49,231 bases of DNA from Comamonadaceae bacterium (GCA_027485285.1 JAIXRH010000109.1:1-49231); one strand, 5' to 3'; shown: positions 29,262 to 38,134, counted from the first letter of the stretch. The notes: generated from the sequence alone by a model not told the origin. Made by a program: numbers and translations.

Positions 29262-30569
29262 TCAGCAGGCGAGTGCCTCGCGAATCGACTGCGTGGCCAC
29301 GTCTTCCAGCCAGCCCAAGTCCATGTGCTGGTGGGCTTCACAAATGAACCAGGGTTCGCGTGAGTCGGGCTCAAGCATGACACCACGCGCAATCAAGGCC
29401 CACGCAAACTTGCGAAACAGATCGCTGTTGGTCACACGCCAATCGCGGTAGTTGGTAGGCACGGTGGCACTGAAGTGAATGCCAAACATCGCAGGTGGGC
29501 CTGCAAAAGCATGCTCTAGGCCAGCTGCTGTGAACACACGGCCCAGCACCGCTTGAATTTGTTCACCTGCATGGTTGATGGTTTGCTGAGCGTTGGTCTC
29601 CGTCAAAATTTTGAGGGTCGCATGCGCGGCACTGAGAGCCACCAAGTTGGCCGTGTACGTGCCCCCATGCACCACACCGCCGGCGTGCGAGCCCACCACA
29701 TCCATCACATGGGCTTTGCCGCCAAAGGCTGCGACGGGGTAGCCGTTACCCATGGCTTTGGCGTAAGTGGTGAGGTCGCCGTGAATGCCATACAACTCTT
29801 GCGCCCCGCCCTTGGCTACGCGAAAGCCAGACTTCACCTCATCAATGATCAGCACCGTGCCGTGCTGTGTGCACAGGTCGCGCAAGCGTTGCAGCCATTC
29901 TTGGGTGGCGGCCACGCTGCCAGCGTTGCCAATGATGGGCTCAATCACCACGCAAGCCAGGGTGTCGCCTTGGGTGGCAAACAAGTGGTCTAAAGCTTCA
30001 AAGTCGTTGTGGCTGATGATGCGCAACAAGTCACGGCTGCGCGCCGGAATGCCGCCGCCGAATGGAATGACTTGAGGTGCAACAGGGCTGCCTGGCTGCC
30101 AACGCTCAATGTCTGACTTCCACATCATCTCGTCGTACAAGCCGTGGAAAGAACCTTCCACAATGGCCACGCGGTCGCGCTTGGTGTAGCCGCGTGCGGT
30201 GCGCACCGCGCCCATCACGGCCTCTGTGCCTGAGTTGGCAAAGCGCATCTTGTCGATGTTGGGGCACAGCGCTTTGACTTGTTTGACCACGGTGGTGTCA
30301 AGCTCGGTCGAAAAACCTGACAGCGTGCCGCGTTGTGTGATTTGCTCAATCACCGCGTTGTCCACACGCTGATCGCGGTAGCCCAAGATGATGGGGCCGT
30401 AGCCTAAGCGAAAGTCCACATAGGTTTTGCCATCCACGTCCGTCAACGTGCAGCCTTGGGCGCTGGCGATGAACACCGTGTCTTTTTCGCCCCAATAGCG
30501 GTAGTTCTCGGCCACGCCTTGCGGCATGTGCAAATGCGCTTCGGCAAGCAAGCGAGATTGATTCGTCAT
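29262..30569 (-). CDS. Class III PLP aminotransferase, glutamate-1-semialdehyde aminomutase-like
   Basis: The 435-residue fold-type I PLP enzyme has DVDGKTYVDFRLGYGP near the start and FANSGTEAVMGAVRTARGYT for phosphate binding. IIDEVKSGFR carries Asp243 for the pyridine nitrogen, and TTYAKAMGNGYPVAAFGG holds the Schiff-base Lys271. It resembles the HemL-like branch of class III enzymes, but the AKAMGNG surround and the context argue against true HemL, which normally stands elsewhere. It overlaps the upstream dehydrogenase by four bases (ATGA). It may transaminate a beta-amino acid or a semialdehyde, but the substrate is unknown. Confidence 0.8.
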   Translation of the reverse strand: MTNQSRLLAEAHLHMPQGVAENYRYWGEKDTVFIASAQGCTLTDVDGKTYVDFRLGYGPIILGYRDQRVDNAVIEQITQRGTLSGFSTELDTTVVKQVKALCPNIDKMRFANSGTEAVMGAVRTARGYTKRDRVAIVEGSFHGLYDEMMWKSDIERWQPGSPVAPQVIPFGGGIPARSRDLLRIISHNDFEALDHLFATQGDTLACVVIEPIIGNAGSVAATQEWLQRLRDLCTQHGTVLIIDEVKSGFRVAKGGAQELYGIHGDLTTYAKAMGNGYPVAAFGGKAHVMDVVGSHAGGVVHGGTYTANLVALSAAHATLKILTETNAQQTINHAGEQIQAVLGRVFTAAGLEHAFAGPPAMFGIHFSATVPTNYRDWRVTNSDLFRKFAWALIARGVMLEPDSREPWFICEAHQHMDLGWLEDVATQSIREALAC

Positions 30570-31465
30570 GGTCGCAGCATGTGTCCCACACGCTCTTCTA
30601 AAAGTTTCACCACATGCAACTCGGCCGCCTCGGGGCCATAGGTGGCCATGGCTTGCTGAAACAACTGTTGCGCCATACCGCCCATGGGCAAGTCAAAGCC
30701 TTGCGATTTGGCAATGCCGTTGATGAGCCCTAAATCTTTGCAGCACAGCGCCAGCGAAAAACTCGGGTCATAGTGGCCTGCAAAGATGGACGGCACGTCG
30801 TGCTCAGCCACCCAACTGTTGCCCGCACTCGACTTGATGGCTTCCCACACCGTGTGCAACGGAATGCCAGCCTTGGCGCCCATCATCAAACCTTCACCAA
30901 TTGCAGCGGCGCTGACAAACCACAACAAGTTGGTGAGCAGCTTGATGGTCGCGCCGTTGCCGGGCTCGCCCACATGGAATATTTTTTCGCCGATGACGTC
31001 AAAGATGGGTTTGTGATTTTCAAAACAGGCCTTGTCACCCCCCACAAAAATAGACAAGCGCCCCAACGCTGCCATGTCCACCGCATTGGTCACGGGCGCT
31101 TCTAAAAAGCTCACACCCTTGGTTTGAGCCAAAGCCACCAACTCTTGCACCAACGCCACCGCACTGGTGGAGGTGTCAATCACGGTGGTGCCAGGTTTGA
31201 CATGGGCCAACACGCCCTGCTCGCCCAACATGACCTCGCGCACCTGCACGGGGCCCGGCAGCGACGCCATCACCACCTCTGCGTTTGCTGCGCCTTCAGC
31301 CAAACTGGCGACCCATGTGGCACCCAAGGCGATCAAGTTCTCAGCCTTGGCACGCGACACATCAAACACGGTGACGGGGTAGCCCGCCTTCACCAAGTTG
31401 GCGGCCATGGGGTTGCCCATGTTGCCCACGCCGATGAAAAACAGTTGGGGTTTTTCGCCGCTCAT
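30566..31465 (-). CDS. 3-hydroxyisobutyrate dehydrogenase-family NAD(P)-dependent oxidoreductase
   Basis: The 299-residue protein has an N-terminal Rossmann domain with FFIGVGNMGNPMA (Gly12, Gly14, Gly17). The substrate-binding DTSTSAVALVQEL is followed by FLEAPVTNAVDMAALGRLSIFVGG, and the catalytic Lys175 lies in GNGATIKLLTNLL. This is the beta-hydroxyacid dehydrogenase family, which oxidises 3-hydroxyisobutyrate, tartronate semialdehyde partners or similar acids. It starts in a TGATG junction with the methyltransferase and overlaps the aminotransferase by four bases, which points to a shared pathway. Confidence 0.87.
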   Translation of the reverse strand: MSGEKPQLFFIGVGNMGNPMAANLVKAGYPVTVFDVSRAKAENLIALGATWVASLAEGAANAEVVMASLPGPVQVREVMLGEQGVLAHVKPGTTVIDTSTSAVALVQELVALAQTKGVSFLEAPVTNAVDMAALGRLSIFVGGDKACFENHKPIFDVIGEKIFHVGEPGNGATIKLLTNLLWFVSAAAIGEGLMMGAKAGIPLHTVWEAIKSSAGNSWVAEHDVPSIFAGHYDPSFSLALCCKDLGLINGIAKSQGFDLPMGGMAQQLFQQAMATYGPEAAELHVVKLLEERVGHMLRP

Positions 31466-32178
31466 CAGTTCACCTTTTTGAACTGCAAAAACAGCTGGTT
31501 GGCATCTTTCTGAGCCACAAATTCAAATCCATACGCGCCCATCAGCGCTTGGGCTTGATCAAAGGTGTAGGTGCGGTAGTGCACGGTTTGGTCCATCACT
31601 GTGTGGTCACCGTCTTGCAGGTAATAGTGCTTGGTAAAGCCAATGTCGGTGGGGTCAATTTTTTGCGAATACGTCATGCCATTGGAGATGACGGTTTCGT
31701 AGTCGTGGTGTGGGCCTTGAATTCCCAGCAACAAGGTGCTGCCCAAAGCCATGTGTTTGGCCAAATGCTCAAACCCCAATTCGTTGGCGTGCGCATCTGA
31801 AATATGGCTGACCAAGAAGGGTTCTTTCTCGCCATCCATCACAAAGTACCACACGCCGCCATAGGAGAACGCCAACTCATGCGTCTCGTCCAACGCCAAC
31901 TCAGTGATGTTTTGCTGAGACAAGGACACAGTAGGGAAAGGGGCCAAGCGCTTTTGCGCAATCGACAACATGGGCTCGGTCAAATCGATGCCCGTGATGG
32001 GCAGTTTGGGTTGGCGCTTGGCCAACTCTTCCAAAATCAAACCGGTACCGCAACCAATTTCTAAAACATTGCGCTGGGGCTGATGGGCCACAAGGCTGTC
32101 CACAATTTTTTCGTAATCGTAGTAACCAGAGGTCATGATTACATCGTAGTAACCCGCCATATTGGTGTAATCGCCCAT
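31465..32178 (-). CDS. Class I SAM-dependent methyltransferase
   Basis: The 237-residue protein begins MGDYTNMAGYYDVIMTSGYYDYEK and has SAM motif I VLEIGCGTGLILEEL around residues 39-53. GIDLTEPMLSIAQKRL follows for ribose binding, and later ELAFSYGGVWYFVMDGE. This is the Methyltransf_25-like class. GGAGG lies three bases before ATG 32178, a short spacing; the in-frame ATG at 32160 is an alternative. It heads a three-gene overlapping set with a dehydrogenase and an aminotransferase. The methyl acceptor is not evident. Confidence 0.82.
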   Translation of the reverse strand: MGDYTNMAGYYDVIMTSGYYDYEKIVDSLVAHQPQRNVLEIGCGTGLILEELAKRQPKLPITGIDLTEPMLSIAQKRLAPFPTVSLSQQNITELALDETHELAFSYGGVWYFVMDGEKEPFLVSHISDAHANELGFEHLAKHMALGSTLLLGIQGPHHDYETVISNGMTYSQKIDPTDIGFTKHYYLQDGDHTVMDQTVHYRTYTFDQAQALMGAYGFEFVAQKDANQLFLQFKKVN

Positions 32179-32265
32179 GATCCTCCGGCATTTTTGCCAT
32201 TTTTGTTATTAATTCATACACTTTATCAAAATTTCATGACGGGTTAACACTGACTCGCATGGGCA

Positions 32266-32298
32266 AACAAAAAGGCCGCAGACGAATCTGCGGCCTTT
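32266..32298 (-). terminator. Intrinsic terminator of the phaCAB operon
   Basis: AAAGGCCGCAGA, loop CGAA, TCTGCGGCCTTT is a perfect 12-bp stem. On the minus strand it is followed by TTGTTTG, giving a T-rich tail. It lies 35 bases beyond the phaB stop. The stem may also stop transcription on the other strand. Confidence 0.85.
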
Positions 32299-32332
32299 GC
32301 AGGTTCAAACACAACGCCAGAGGCGTGATGCA

Positions 32333-33070
32333 TCAACCCATGTGCAAACCACCGTTCACAGCAAAATCGGCACCTGTGGTGTAGCCACCATCTTCGCTGG
32401 CCATCCACGCAATGATGGAGGCGATTTCGCTGGGCTTGCCCAAGCGCTTCACGGGCACGGTGGCCACGATCTTTTCCAACACGTCAGGACGGATGGCGTT
32501 GACCATGTCGGTGCCGATGTAGCCCGGCGACACAGTGTTGACCGTGACGCCCTTGGTGGCCAGCTCTTGGGCCAAGGCCATGGAGAAACCGTGCATGCCG
32601 GCTTTGGCAGCCGAGTAATTGGTTTGACCCGCTTGGCCTTTTTCGCCGTTCACCGATGAGATGTTGATGATGCGGCCCCAGCCGCGCTCGACCATGTCGG
32701 GCACGACTTGTTTGGTCACGTTGAACATGGAGTCCAGGTTGGTGCTCATCACCGCGCTCCAGTCTTCGCGGGTCATCTTCAAGAACATGCGGTCCTTGGT
32801 GATGCCCGCGTTGTTGACCAACACGTCGATGGGGCCGTGCTCGGCTTTGGCTTTGGTGAAAGCCTCCACGGTTGAGTCCCAGTCGCCGACGTTGCCGACC
32901 GACGCGTAAAAGGTATAGCCCAAAGCTTTTTGCTCGTCCAACCACTTCACAAAGTCACGCGTGGGGCCGCAACCTGCGATGACTTTGAAACCTTCTTTGT
33001 GAAGGCGTTGGCAAATGGCGGTTCCGATGCCCCCCATACCCCCCGTGACATACGCTACTTTTTTGCTCAT
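32333..33070 (-). CDS. phaB: Acetoacetyl-CoA reductase
   Basis: The 245-residue short-chain dehydrogenase reduces acetoacetyl-CoA to (R)-3-hydroxybutyryl-CoA with NADPH. It starts MSKKVAYVTGGMGGIGTAI (TGxxxGIG cofactor motif), then VLVNNAGITKD, NISSVNGEKGQAGQTNYSAAKAG with the catalytic Ser and YxxxK, and TVSPGYIGTDMV. The GCGPTRDF stretch and length match PhaB/PhbB. I chose ATG 33070, preceded by GGAGAC; the longer frame reaches back into the gap after phaA. It is the third gene of the PHB synthesis operon. Confidence 0.94.
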   Translation of the reverse strand: MSKKVAYVTGGMGGIGTAICQRLHKEGFKVIAGCGPTRDFVKWLDEQKALGYTFYASVGNVGDWDSTVEAFTKAKAEHGPIDVLVNNAGITKDRMFLKMTREDWSAVMSTNLDSMFNVTKQVVPDMVERGWGRIINISSVNGEKGQAGQTNYSAAKAGMHGFSMALAQELATKGVTVNTVSPGYIGTDMVNAIRPDVLEKIVATVPVKRLGKPSEIASIIAWMASEDGGYTTGADFAVNGGLHMG

Positions 33071-33125
33071 TTTTGTCTCCTGATGTATGAGTTTTTTGGT
33101 GAAAGAAATCTGAATGAACGCTTGA

Positions 33126-34304
33126 TCAGCGCTCCAATGCCAACGACACGCCCATGCCGCCACCGATACAGAGGGCGGCCAAGCCCTTCTTGGCGTTGGT
33201 GCGCTGCATTTCGTGCAGCAAAGTCACCAAAATGCGGCAGCCGGATGCGCCGATGGGGTGACCAATGGCAATCGCGCCACCGTTGACGTTGACCTTGGCT
33301 GGGTCAATGTCCAAGGCTTGGTTCACAGCGCAGGCTTGCGCAGCAAAGGCTTCGTTGAGTTCGAACAAGTCCACATCAGCGGCTTTCCAACCCGCACGCT
33401 CCAAAGCTTTGCGCGAGGCAGACACGGGGCCCATGCCCATGATTTTGGGGTCCAAACCACTGGTGCCAAAAGCCGCGATGCGGGCCAGTGGCGTGAGGCC
33501 CAGGGCAGCGGCTTTCTTGGCCGACATCACCACCACAGCAGCCGCGCCGTCGTTGATGCCTGATGCGTTGCCTGCCGTCACCGAGCCAGCTTTGTCAAAC
33601 GCTGGACGCAAACCAGCCAAGGCTTCAGCGGTGGTTTTTTTGTTGATGTATTCGTCGGCCTGGAAGGCGATGGGGTCGCCTTTGCGCTGCGGAATGTTGA
33701 CGGTCACAATTTCGTCTGCAAACTTGCCTGCGTCTTGCGCGGCAGTGGCTTTTTGTTGGCTGGCCAAAGCCAAAGCATCTTGCATGTCACGTGTGATGTG
33801 GAATTCTTTGGCCACGTTCTCAGCCGTGATGCCCATGTGGTATTGGTTGTAAACGTCCCACAAACCGTCCACGATCATGGTGTCAATCATGTTCCAGTTA
33901 CCCATGCGCTGGCCGTCACGTGACCCCAACAGCACATGGCCCGAAGCGCTCATGTTTTCTTGACCACCGGCCACCACGATGTCGCTGTCGCCATAGGCAA
34001 TGGCTTGGGCCGCCAACATCACGGACTTGAGGCCAGAGCCGCACACGGCGTTGATGGTGAGCGCAGGCACAGTGTGCGGAACGCCTGATTTCATCAAGGC
34101 TTGACGAGCTGGGTTTTGGCCGACACCCGCGGCCAACACTTGACCCATGATGACTTCGCCCACCAGCGAAGGATCCACCTTGGCGCGCGCCAAGGCTTCG
34201 CGAATGACGATGGCGCCTAACTCCGTGGCTGCAATTTTGGCGAGTGACCCCCCAAACTTGCCCACTGCGGTGCGTGCGGCTGAAACGATGACGATGTCTT
34301 CCAT
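33126..34304 (-). CDS. phaA: Acetyl-CoA C-acetyltransferase (beta-ketothiolase)
   Basis: The 392-residue thiolase condenses two acetyl-CoA into acetoacetyl-CoA, the first step of PHB synthesis. It starts MEDIVIVSAARTAVGKFGGSL. It has INAVCGSGLKSVMLAAQAI with the acyl-accepting cysteine, NVNGGAIAIGHPIGASGCRILVT with the catalytic histidine, and the C-terminal ALCIGGGMGVSLALER with the second catalytic cysteine. ATG 34304 is preceded by a GGGAGA-type ribosome site. It lies between phaC and phaB, as in Cupriavidus. Confidence 0.95.
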   Translation of the reverse strand: MEDIVIVSAARTAVGKFGGSLAKIAATELGAIVIREALARAKVDPSLVGEVIMGQVLAAGVGQNPARQALMKSGVPHTVPALTINAVCGSGLKSVMLAAQAIAYGDSDIVVAGGQENMSASGHVLLGSRDGQRMGNWNMIDTMIVDGLWDVYNQYHMGITAENVAKEFHITRDMQDALALASQQKATAAQDAGKFADEIVTVNIPQRKGDPIAFQADEYINKKTTAEALAGLRPAFDKAGSVTAGNASGINDGAAAVVVMSAKKAAALGLTPLARIAAFGTSGLDPKIMGMGPVSASRKALERAGWKAADVDLFELNEAFAAQACAVNQALDIDPAKVNVNGGAIAIGHPIGASGCRILVTLLHEMQRTNAKKGLAALCIGGGMGVSLALER

Positions 34305-34332
34305 GTTGTCTCTCCCAAGAAAAATTGAAAAG

Positions 34333-36006
34333 TTAAGTGCTTGAACGTTCTTTGACGTAGCGGCCAGGTGCCGCTTCGATCGCTTTGTACTTGCCTCGGC
34401 CATACGTTTTGGGCGCTGCAATTTGTTTGCCTGCATGGGTTTTGAGCCATGCAGACCAATCGGTCCACCAGCTGCCTGCGTGCTCTTTGGCTTTGCCAAT
34501 CCATTGCTCAGGGTCTTGAGGAAAGCTGGTCTCGCTGCCCGTCCAGTAGCAGCGTTTGTTCGCTGCAGGTGGGTTGATCACGCCCGCGATGTGGCCTGAC
34601 GCACCCATCACAAAACGCTTCTTGCCGGCAAACACCTGCGTGCTGGCGTAGGCACCACCAATGGGCACGATGTGGTCTTCACGCGAGCCGTAGATGTAGA
34701 GCGGCATATCCACTTTGCGCAGGTCAATCTTCTCGCCACACACCTTGGCTTTGTCGGGCTTGATGAGGTTGTTTTCAAGGTAGGTGTTGCGCAAGTACCA
34801 GGCATACATGGGGCCGGGCAAGTTGGTGGAGTCGCTGTTCCAGTAGAGCAAGTCAAACGGTGGCGGTGTTTCACCTTTGAGGTAGTTACCCACCACGTAG
34901 TTCCACACCAAATCGTTGGGGCGCAAGAAGCTAAAGGTCGACGCCATGTCTTTGCCCTTCATCAGCCCGCCTTCTGCAAACTGGCCTTCGCGGAACTTGA
35001 CGAAGGCCTCGTCAATGAAAACATCCAGCACACCTGAGTCAGAAAAGTCGATCAAGGTGGTCAGCAAAGTGGCACTGGCCACTGGCTTTTCACCACGCGC
35101 CGCCAACACCGCCAAGGCGTTGGACAGGATGGTGCCGCCCACACAAAAACCCAAGGCATTGATTTGTGGAACGCCGCCAATGTCTTGCACCACTCGGATG
35201 GCTTGGATGGCCACGTCTTCCACATAGTTGTCCCAAGTGGTGTTGCGCAGGCTCTCATCTGGGTTGCGCCAGCTGACCACAAACGTGCGGTGGCCTTGGG
35301 CCACGGCATAGCGGATGAGAGAGTTTTCGGGTTGCAAGTCCAAGATGTAGAACTTGTTGATGCAAGGCGGCACAAACAAAAAGGGGCGCTCGAACACCTT
35401 GGCCGTGAGTGGTTTGTACTCGAGCAATTGGAAAAACTCGTTTTCAAACACCACTTGGCCTTCGGTGGTGGCGACGTTTTTCCCCACTTCAAACAAGCTC
35501 TCGTCGGTCATCGATACATGGCCTTGTTGCATGTCATGCAACAAGTTTTGAATGCCTTTGGAAATGCTCTCGCCCTTGGTGTCGATCGCTTTTTGCTGCG
35601 CTTCGGCATTGAGGGCCAAATAGTTGCTGGGAGCAGCCGCAGCCGCCCATTGCTCGACGGCAAATCGAATGCGGGCTTTGGTTTTGGGGTCGGTGTCAGC
35701 CGCCTCTGTGAGCGCCAACATGGTGCGGGTGTTGAGCAAGTAGGCAGCGGCAGTGAAAGCCGCCATGGGGTTGTGCGCCCATGCCTCCCCTTTGAAGCGG
35801 CGGTCTTTGACCTCCGGCTTGCCTTGTAGGCTTTGGTTCCACAGCGCGGTGGCTTCTTCGACGTATTGCCTTTGCAGGGCTTCGAGTTTGTCGGGGGAAA
35901 AGCTCAGAGCGGGTGCTTTTGCGTCTGCGGCTCCGAGTGTTTGAAATGAGGCCATGGCTTTGAGCCAGCTATCCCCTAGGCTCTTGAGGGCCGCATTCTG
36001 ATCCAT
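34333..36006 (-). CDS. phaC: Class I polyhydroxyalkanoate synthase
   Basis: The 557-residue synthase polymerises 3-hydroxyacyl-CoA into granule-bound polyester. It has an N-terminal helical domain, FVPPCINKFYILDLQPENSL, the lipase-like box LGFCVGGTILSN with nucleophile Cys288, a catalytic aspartate region around YIYGSREDHIVP, and the late ASGHIAGVINPPAANK with the catalytic histidine. Single-chain length marks class I. ATG 36006 is preceded by AGGAG at a six-base spacing, while the GTG at 36009 is too close. It is the first gene of the phaCAB operon. Confidence 0.96.
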   Translation of the reverse strand: MDQNAALKSLGDSWLKAMASFQTLGAADAKAPALSFSPDKLEALQRQYVEEATALWNQSLQGKPEVKDRRFKGEAWAHNPMAAFTAAAYLLNTRTMLALTEAADTDPKTKARIRFAVEQWAAAAAPSNYLALNAEAQQKAIDTKGESISKGIQNLLHDMQQGHVSMTDESLFEVGKNVATTEGQVVFENEFFQLLEYKPLTAKVFERPFLFVPPCINKFYILDLQPENSLIRYAVAQGHRTFVVSWRNPDESLRNTTWDNYVEDVAIQAIRVVQDIGGVPQINALGFCVGGTILSNALAVLAARGEKPVASATLLTTLIDFSDSGVLDVFIDEAFVKFREGQFAEGGLMKGKDMASTFSFLRPNDLVWNYVVGNYLKGETPPPFDLLYWNSDSTNLPGPMYAWYLRNTYLENNLIKPDKAKVCGEKIDLRKVDMPLYIYGSREDHIVPIGGAYASTQVFAGKKRFVMGASGHIAGVINPPAANKRCYWTGSETSFPQDPEQWIGKAKEHAGSWWTDWSAWLKTHAGKQIAAPKTYGRGKYKAIEAAPGRYVKERSST

Positions 36007-36019
36007 CACTAACTCCTAT

Positions 36020-36030
36020 ACAGTCACTGT
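36020..36030. promoter_or_regulatory. Short palindrome in the phaC leader
   Basis: ACAGT-C-ACTGT is an 11-base palindrome 14 bases upstream of the phaC ATG, between phaC and the divergent membrane protein gene. It could be an operator, but no matching regulator is known to me and chance is possible. Confidence 0.2.
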
Positions 36031-36111
36031 TGTCTTTTTATCTGTCACCAGTATGTCAGTGAATTCCCTTCTAATTTCTGACAAATATCAAACACAAGAG
36101 AAAACCCCTAG

Positions 36112-36429
36112 ATGTATTTGGTCCTGATCGCTTGGATATACGTGGCTTTGATGATGGCCATCGCTGAAGCCACAAGCCCTGTGGGCACTTTGCTTGGCGC
36201 AGCCTTTACTTTTCTGCTGTACGGCGTGTTACCCATGAGCGTGGTGGGCTACATCATGGGTTCGCCTGCGAGACGACGCGCCATCAAGGCCAAAGAGGCG
36301 GCTGAGCGAGAGGCAAGCCTTGACGCAAACATTCAACTGGCCCAAGTGAACGACGTGAACTCAGTTGCGCCAAATACACACAGCGAATCGTCCAGTGACA
36401 CCGTCGCGCCTATACGAAAAGAGCCGTGA
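36112..36429 (+). CDS. Small membrane protein of unknown function
   Basis: The 105-residue protein has two hydrophobic segments, about residues 2-20 (LVLIAWIYVALMMAIAEA) and 24-48 (GTLLGAAFTFLLYGVLPMSVVGY). An Arg/Lys/Glu-rich stretch (SPARRRAIKAKEAAERE) follows, then a polar tail, so it is probably an inner-membrane protein with a cytoplasmic C-terminus. I recognise no named domain. The last 69 bases overlap the 3' end of the convergent pgeF gene. It is divergent from phaC. Confidence 0.65.
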   Translation: MYLVLIAWIYVALMMAIAEATSPVGTLLGAAFTFLLYGVLPMSVVGYIMGSPARRRAIKAKEAAEREASLDANIQLAQVNDVNSVAPNTHSESSSDTVAPIRKEP

Positions 36430-37173
36430 GCTTTGTTGCACGGTGCACCAATCTGATGTGCTGTTGTTGCCCGCCACCGAGGTGACGCCCAAGGCCGCTA
36501 AACGCAGACGTGCCAAGCCCGCCAGGTCTGCCAACCATTTGCCTGTGTGGGCAGGGTGAGGTTTGAAATGGCGCTGGGCTTGCACTGACTCTGCGGCTGC
36601 CCCTGACGTGAACGCCAAACGCACATCGTCTCCCACCTCAAAGGCATCTGGACCAATGCATGGGCCCAGCCAGACGCGCACTTGCGCGCCACCCACAACC
36701 GCCTGGCTGCAAAGTGCCTGAACGGTTTGCTCAATCACCCCAGCCGCCAAGCCACGCCAACCCGCATGCGCAGCTGCCACGACTTGTCCCGCCTCATCGG
36801 TGAACAACAGCGGCAGGCAATCAGCCACCATGATGGTGCAGGCCACGTCTGCCTCTTGGGTGATGCACGCATCGGCCAGCGTGGTCTGGGGCGTGGCGGC
36901 GGTGAGTTGAGCCACAGCCACACCATGCACCTGCTTGATGAACACGGGCTGTGCACCGCCTAGCTGTGCTTGCAGCAAGGCTCGGTTGGTGGCCACGGCG
37001 TGCGAATCGTCACCTACATGGTCGCCCAGGTTGAAGTGATCAAACGGCGCCTTGGACACGCCACCGACACGCGTGGTGCACACCGCATGCACACCTGCTG
37101 GCAGCGCCCAATCCATGGGCCAAAGCAAGGGCTTGGGCAGTGAACAAGCGGCGGTGTCGAATGGGTTGTGCAT
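36361..37173 (-). CDS. pgeF: Peptidoglycan editing factor/multicopper polyphenol oxidase, YfiH family
   Basis: The roughly 270-residue protein has the laccase-domain DUF152 pattern: VCTTRVGGVSKAPFDHFNLGDHVGDD at the start, FIKQVHGVAVAQ, ADCLPLLFTDEAGQVVAAAHAGWRGLAAGVIEQTV with metal-site Cys and His, WLGPCIGPDAFEVGDDV, and a C-terminal SSRLFSYRRDGVTGRFAVCIW. PgeF removes mis-incorporated residues from peptidoglycan precursors; older annotations call it a laccase or purine nucleoside phosphorylase-like enzyme. The start may be ATG 37173 or 37203; neither has a clear ribosome site. Confidence 0.9.
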   Translation of the reverse strand: MHNPFDTAACSLPKPLLWPMDWALPAGVHAVCTTRVGGVSKAPFDHFNLGDHVGDDSHAVATNRALLQAQLGGAQPVFIKQVHGVAVAQLTAATPQTTLADACITQEADVACTIMVADCLPLLFTDEAGQVVAAAHAGWRGLAAGVIEQTVQALCSQAVVGGAQVRVWLGPCIGPDAFEVGDDVRLAFTSGAAAESVQAQRHFKPHPAHTGKWLADLAGLARLRLAALGVTSVAGNNSTSDWCTVQQSSRLFSYRRDGVTGRFAVCIWRN

Positions 37174-37260
37174 AAGGATGAAGGATATCCCGAACACGCG
37201 CATGGGCTGGGCTCGGTGACGGTAGACTAAGAGTAAGTTTCAACTCATCACACAAACACC

Positions 37261-37563
37261 ATGATTCTCGAACTCGCCGACATCCGCATTCACCCAGGTC
37301 AACAAGCTGCTTTTGACGAAGCCATCCTGCGTGGTGTGGACACTGTCATCGCCCACGCCAAAGGTTTTGAGGGCTACAAAATCAACCGAGGCGTTGAGTC
37401 CCCCGAGCGCTATGTGTTGCAAATTTTCTGGACCACACTCGAAAACCACACGGTGGACTTCCGCGAGTCGCCAGCCTTCGCCGAGTGGCGCGCCATTGTT
37501 GGCCCCTTCTTCGCTCAGCCGCCTGTGGTGGAACACTTCGAGTTGGTGGGCAAGTCATCTTGA
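37261..37563 (+). CDS. Antibiotic biosynthesis monooxygenase (ABM) domain protein
   Basis: The 100-residue protein begins MILELADIRIHPGQQAAFDEAI and contains YVLQIFWTTLENHTVDFRES and a late PPVVEHFEL. This is the dimeric alpha-beta barrel ABM fold seen in small monooxygenases, haem-degrading enzymes and many proteins of unknown role. No cofactor motif is evident. It is followed 22 bases later by the NUDIX gene and is probably co-transcribed with it. Confidence 0.82.
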   Translation: MILELADIRIHPGQQAAFDEAILRGVDTVIAHAKGFEGYKINRGVESPERYVLQIFWTTLENHTVDFRESPAFAEWRAIVGPFFAQPPVVEHFELVGKSS

Positions 37564-37585
37564 AACGCCCAACGATCCAAGCCCT

Positions 37586-38134
37586 ATGTTGCATCGCCCA
37601 CTGATTCAACATTGCAAATCATGCGGCAGCGCGGTGACCTACCGCGTGCCCGACGATGGCGACACGCGTGAGCGAGCAATCTGCAACGCCTGCCACACCA
37701 TCCACTACGAAAACCCACTCAACGTGGTGGGCACGGTGCCTGTGTGGGGCAACCAAGTGCTGCTGTGCAAACGCAACATCGAGCCGCGCTTGGGCAAGTG
37801 GACGCTTCCAGCGGGCTTCATGGAGCTCAACGAAACTGTGGCTGAAGGTGCCGCACGTGAAACCTTAGAAGAAGCGGGTGCGACGTTTGAAATGCAAGAA
37901 CTGTTTGCCTTGATGAACGTCACTCGCGTCGGCCAAGTGCATTTTTTCTACCGTGCCAAACTGACCAGCGACAAATTTGACCCTGGCCATGAAACGCAAG
38001 AAGCGCGTTTGTTTGCCGAGCATGAAATTCCCTGGGACGAGATCGCGTTTCGCACAGTCAAAGAAACTTTGCAGCATTACTTTGCGGATGCAAAACAGGG
38101 AAAGTTTGAGTTGCACCAAGTCGACATTGTTTAA
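37586..38134 (+). CDS. NUDIX hydrolase with N-terminal zinc ribbon
   Basis: The 182-residue protein has a four-cysteine zinc ribbon (Cys10, Cys13, Cys33, Cys36) followed by a NUDIX domain. The box spans residues 77-98 as G-x5-E-x7-REtLEE-x-G (GFMELNETVAEG, then ARETLEEAGA), whose glutamates bind Mg2+. A ribbon plus NUDIX resembles NudC-like pyrophosphatases and a family of ADP-ribose or nucleotide-sugar hydrolases. It lacks the long NudC N-terminal domain, so the substrate is open. ATG 37586 excludes a long shadow frame that runs over the ABM gene. Confidence 0.88.
   Translation: MLHRPLIQHCKSCGSAVTYRVPDDGDTRERAICNACHTIHYENPLNVVGTVPVWGNQVLLCKRNIEPRLGKWTLPAGFMELNETVAEGAARETLEEAGATFEMQELFALMNVTRVGQVHFFYRAKLTSDKFDPGHETQEARLFAEHEIPWDEIAFRTVKETLQHYFADAKQGKFELHQVDIV

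Noticed and set aside
29262-30569. Assignment of the class III aminotransferase as hemL
   Set aside because: It resembles the HemL branch, but the residues around the PLP lysine and the overlapping dehydrogenase context do not fit a tetrapyrrole role.
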